A stretch of DNA of 64,000 nucleotides from Tritrichomonas musculus (taxonomy: Eukaryota > Parabasalia > Tritrichomonadida > Tritrichomonadidae). The stretch is taken from positions 868,001 through 932,000 of the forward strand of contig JAPFFF010000016.1 of the NCBI GenBank assembly GCA_039105265.1, in the 5' to 3' direction. Below the pieces are notes generated by a model. The model was not told where the DNA came from, ran no database searches, and worked only from the letters and a program-made list of their open reading frames with translations. Positions 61,570 to 64,000 of the stretch are shown here, piece after piece (the first letter of the stretch is position 1; each line of letters begins with the position of its first letter). The translations under genes and the position numbers were made by a program.

Positions 61570-62087
61570 ATTAATTAATAAAATTTGAATAATCGTATTT
61601 GCCAACAGACAGACCTCAGCATATTTTTATATACAGTGGTTTATAAAAAGTAGCAGCGTAATAAAAAGTGGTAACACTTTTTTTTTTTTTTTCAAAAAAT
61701 TTTTGCAAAATAAAAAATCGATTTTTTTGAAAGACCTACTGAAGATAATTTATAACAAACTATATCAATATATTTATCATTTAGTATATAATATATAAAA
61801 GCATAATAATATCATATTTCTTGTATAATGATAGAGTTTTCCATTCGAGAATTAAATAAATTAAAAACAAATTATCCCATACAATTCAATGCAATACTAC
61901 AATCTAATTATATAAATATATCCTATATATACTATAGTATTATATTATATAATAATATTGCTTTATGTTACTTTAATTATGCAAAATAATTCTAAAAAAG
62001 TTATCCTAAAAAGTGACAAAAAGTTCAGATTCCGAGCTTAAATTTTGAAATTAAAAAACTTTTTTTCCGCGATTTAGATAAAATACT
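61570..62087. other. AT-rich intergenic with a possible solitary transposon end
   Basis: No gene seen. ATACAGTGGTTTATAAAAAG at ~61631 resembles the outer end of Tc1/mariner-type inverted repeats (CAGTGG after TA), but no partner end was found in the window. Confidence 0.35.
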
Positions 62088-62789
62088 CTAGAAAACAGAA
62101 TACAATGAAAAAAAATTTTTCGAACAATCGTTTTTTTCTACACCACTTTTTGAAAGGAACATCAAATGCAATAAATAGCATAATATTGTTAAATCTATTT
62201 GAACTTCTGAAAATTGATCGTCAACAATTATTTGAAGTAGAAAATCTATTATACTTGGTGAATAATTAACACAAAGAACTAGTGTTAATCCTGAGGCTGC
62301 AATTCGGTCGATTTCAAGTTTAATTAATTGGCAATTTTTTTGCTCTGTTTGTTTTTCTTCTTCTGAGAAGGTAAATTTTTCTGAGTTAATGCATAAAATT
62401 GCAATTGGTGTATCCGAAAAATACCATGAATGATATTCTGAATATAAAATGTAAGGTTGAAAAAATCTTGTATTAAATTTATCATTGCATACATGGTATT
62501 CACCTACAAATTTATTCGATTTCAATTCGTTACTTGGGAGATTAATTCGAGAAAATAAATATTTATAATAATCGTCAATTGATTTATTCTCAAAATCTTG
62601 TTTATATGAAAAATTGCATTCAAATATAGAATTAACTGTTGAAATGCTGTTTATAAGATCTTTCTTAAATTGTATTGAAGATTCAATAGCTTTCTGATTC
62701 CGATATAAATTACGAGAAGCAATTAAAAGGTATTTAACAAAAAAAGAATAGCAATTTTCACATTTTGTTTCTTGGAAATTATTGATCAA
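62088..62789 (-). CDS. Unknown protein, start codon not found (about 233 codons)
   Basis: A minus-strand frame opens with TTG after a nearby TGA and contains no useful ATG. An ATG at ~62797-62799 is one base out of frame. The sequence has an orderly alpha/beta pattern: CENCYSFFVKYLLIASRNLY, LPSNELKSNKFVGEYHVCND, PYILYSEYHSWYFSDTPIAI and IDRIAASGLTLVLCVNYSPS. It could be a fragment of a larger protein or a gene whose start was lost. The last-named stretch faintly recalls chaperonin-like (TCP-1) text, but not enough to call. Function unknown. Confidence 0.5.
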   Translation of the reverse strand: MINNFQETKCENCYSFFVKYLLIASRNLYRNQKAIESSIQFKKDLINSISTVNSIFECNFSYKQDFENKSIDDYYKYLFSRINLPSNELKSNKFVGEYHVCNDKFNTRFFQPYILYSEYHSWYFSDTPIAILCINSEKFTFSEEEKQTEQKNCQLIKLEIDRIAASGLTLVLCVNYSPSIIDFLLQIIVDDQFSEVQIDLTILCYLLHLMFLSKSGVEKNDCSKNFFSLYSVF

Positions 62790-63079
62790 TAATTGTCATT
62801 GAATGTATAGACCACTTTTTCATTGAGTTATTAAATTTTAAAACAAACTTTTTCACATTTCTATCTCAAAAATTATAATAAGATTTATCTCGGTTTTTCT
62901 TATGTTTTAAGAAATTTAAAGTATTAAAATAATTGTATTATGTTATTATATTTGTTAAAAAGTTATAATTTTAAAAAATATGCAAATTCATATGAACATA
63001 AATCTTTTTGAATATTTTTTGCAAAGATTAAAAGACGTTAAATAATCATTAAATTTGTATTTGGTCGGTTTAAAATTTT

Positions 63080-64000
63080 ATGAGTTTGTGGAAAAATAAG
63101 ACCTTTAAATACAAAATTGCAGATACAGATATTTTAAGACCAATTCAAGTTGATGTTAACAAATGTCAGTCGATTAAAGACCTTAAAAAAAAAATCGCAA
63201 TTGAACTTCATATTTATGATTACAAACTCCATTTTATAAATCCGCCGACAGAGACACAGCTTAAAAAAATCAGAGAGTATTTTACATTTAGTTTGATGGT
63301 TGATGGTTGCTGTAAAAATATCGATTTTATATTTCCAAAAGGTAAAATAATTCAAATCACGAATTGTTACAAAATGAATTATTATCAAATCGTCAAATCA
63401 TTTCAAAAGAAGGGGCTATATTATTCAGAAGAGTGTATAAAAAAATATTTTCATTTTAAAATTGCAGGAAAAGAATTGCCTCATATAGAATATCCAGTTT
63501 TGGGAATTCCATATGAGCACAATTTAGTCAATGTTGAGTTTGGTTGCGTCATTGTTATTCTTAAATACGGAAATAAAAAGTTTTTATTTGCTGAAAACGA
63601 GCTATCTCTTGAAGCGTACAATATTCTTAATGAAGTTTATAAAGGTTGTTCTGATATATCTATTCAAAATAGTAATAAGCGTAAAGTTAAAACTACAGAT
63701 AAGCTCAAAAAATACATTCATTATTTTATACGTGTTGATTTCCGAGTTTCTTTTAAAAACATAAAAACCGATTCAGAGTGTATCCTTTATTTGGATTCAT
63801 TATCCAGAGTTCATGATGCTAAAAAGAATATTGCTGTAATTTACAGTAGTAATAGGCAATTATTGGTAGAAAGTATCATAATTTATGATGGAAACAAAGA
63901 AATAATTGAAGATCCTCGTAAAAAACTGCAAAGCATTCAAGAATTAAATCAATGTTTTTATTTTGATTTTGACGAAAAAATGAAATTTTTGAATCAGGCA
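63080..64000 (+). CDS. Multi-ubiquitin-like (beta-grasp) protein, 3' end outside window
   Basis: An ATG at 63080 opens a frame of 307 codons that reaches the window edge. Repeated beta-grasp-like units are visible. The first is MSLWKNKTFKYKIADTDI, with VDVNKCQSIKDLKKKIAIEL (~25-45). The second begins FTFSLMVDGCCKNIDFIF, and the last has CILYLDSLSRVHDAKKNIAV (~250-270), IIIYDGNKEIIEDPRKKLQS and ELNQCFYFDFD. Strand, helix with D/NxxxSI(K/H)D(L/A)KKxI and closing strands are those of ubiquitin-like domains. No C-terminal Gly-Gly is visible in the window. It is related in style to the broken gene at 51.2-52.2 kb (also MSLF... start). The role is unknown; a scaffold with several ubiquitin-like modules is a reasonable inference. 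Confidence 0.7.
   Translation, partial: MSLWKNKTFKYKIADTDILRPIQVDVNKCQSIKDLKKKIAIELHIYDYKLHFINPPTETQLKKIREYFTFSLMVDGCCKNIDFIFPKGKIIQITNCYKMNYYQIVKSFQKKGLYYSEECIKKYFHFKIAGKELPHIEYPVLGIPYEHNLVNVEFGCVIVILKYGNKKFLFAENELSLEAYNILNEVYKGCSDISIQNSNKRKVKTTDKLKKYIHYFIRVDFRVSFKNIKTDSECILYLDSLSRVHDAKKNIAVIYSSNRQLLVESIIIYDGNKEIIEDPRKKLQSIQELNQCFYFDFDEKMKFLNQA

Noticed and set aside
62088-62789. TCP-1/chaperonin-like protein
   Set aside because: Only one short stretch (IDRIAASGLTLVLCV) is reminiscent; no ATP-binding motifs of the family are present.

Overview
The window looks like nuclear DNA of a parabasalid (trichomonad) protist, most like Tritrichomonas. It is very AT-rich, and the large genes are intronless. 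The dominant families are typical of trichomonads: BspA-like (TpLRR/LRR_5) leucine-rich-repeat proteins, DUF3447-type ankyrin proteins joined to TpLRRs, kinases fused to Sel1 repeats, and a caspase-like family. Several genes have a TCA-Py-(T/A) initiator just upstream of ATG. A nuclear elongator tRNA-Met is present. The organism is inferred from gene content; I could not run a search.

Layout. 0-2.2 kb: most of a large unknown secreted protein (minus strand, cut by the window edge). 2.3-5.9 kb: AT-rich DNA around a 49-bp minisatellite of about 47 units. 5.9-10.6 kb: a polytopic membrane protein and an ankyrin-TpLRR gene. 10.7-12.2 kb: a decayed BspA/cysteine-rich surface gene. 12.7-19 kb: a glycosyltransferase-like protein, a malate dehydrogenase remnant, an intact ABCA transporter and a broken NAD-dependent epimerase/reductase. 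19.3-22.9 kb: a kinase-Sel1 gene with 14 nearly identical 108-bp repeats. 23-29 kb: a gene-poor stretch with an orphan BspA membrane anchor, a 2.0-kb element with ~220-bp terminal inverted repeats, and one small gene. 29-31 kb: beta-hexosaminidase. 31.8-35 kb: a 1066-residue BspA-like gene. 36-39.5 kb: a type I membrane protein and a MATE transporter. 40-50.6 kb: ankyrin-TpLRR and BspA-like genes around a dead kinase-Sel1 gene. 51-64 kb: ubiquitin-like (beta-grasp) proteins, a caspase-like protein without a recognisable catalytic dyad, a peroxiredoxin pseudogene, a BTB-like/TpLRR gene, a tRNA, and a BTB-like/discoidin-type gene.

Pattern. Intact single-copy genes (ABC transporter, MATE, hexosaminidase, glycosyltransferase) sit among expanding and decaying repeat families. 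At least ten loci are fragments or carry stops or frameshifts. Several breaks are single-base shifts at or beside short A-runs and need a check against reads. The most unusual structures are the two-letter minisatellite, the foldback-like 2-kb element, two ankyrin-TpLRR paralogues split near the same place, and the cluster of beta-grasp repeat proteins.
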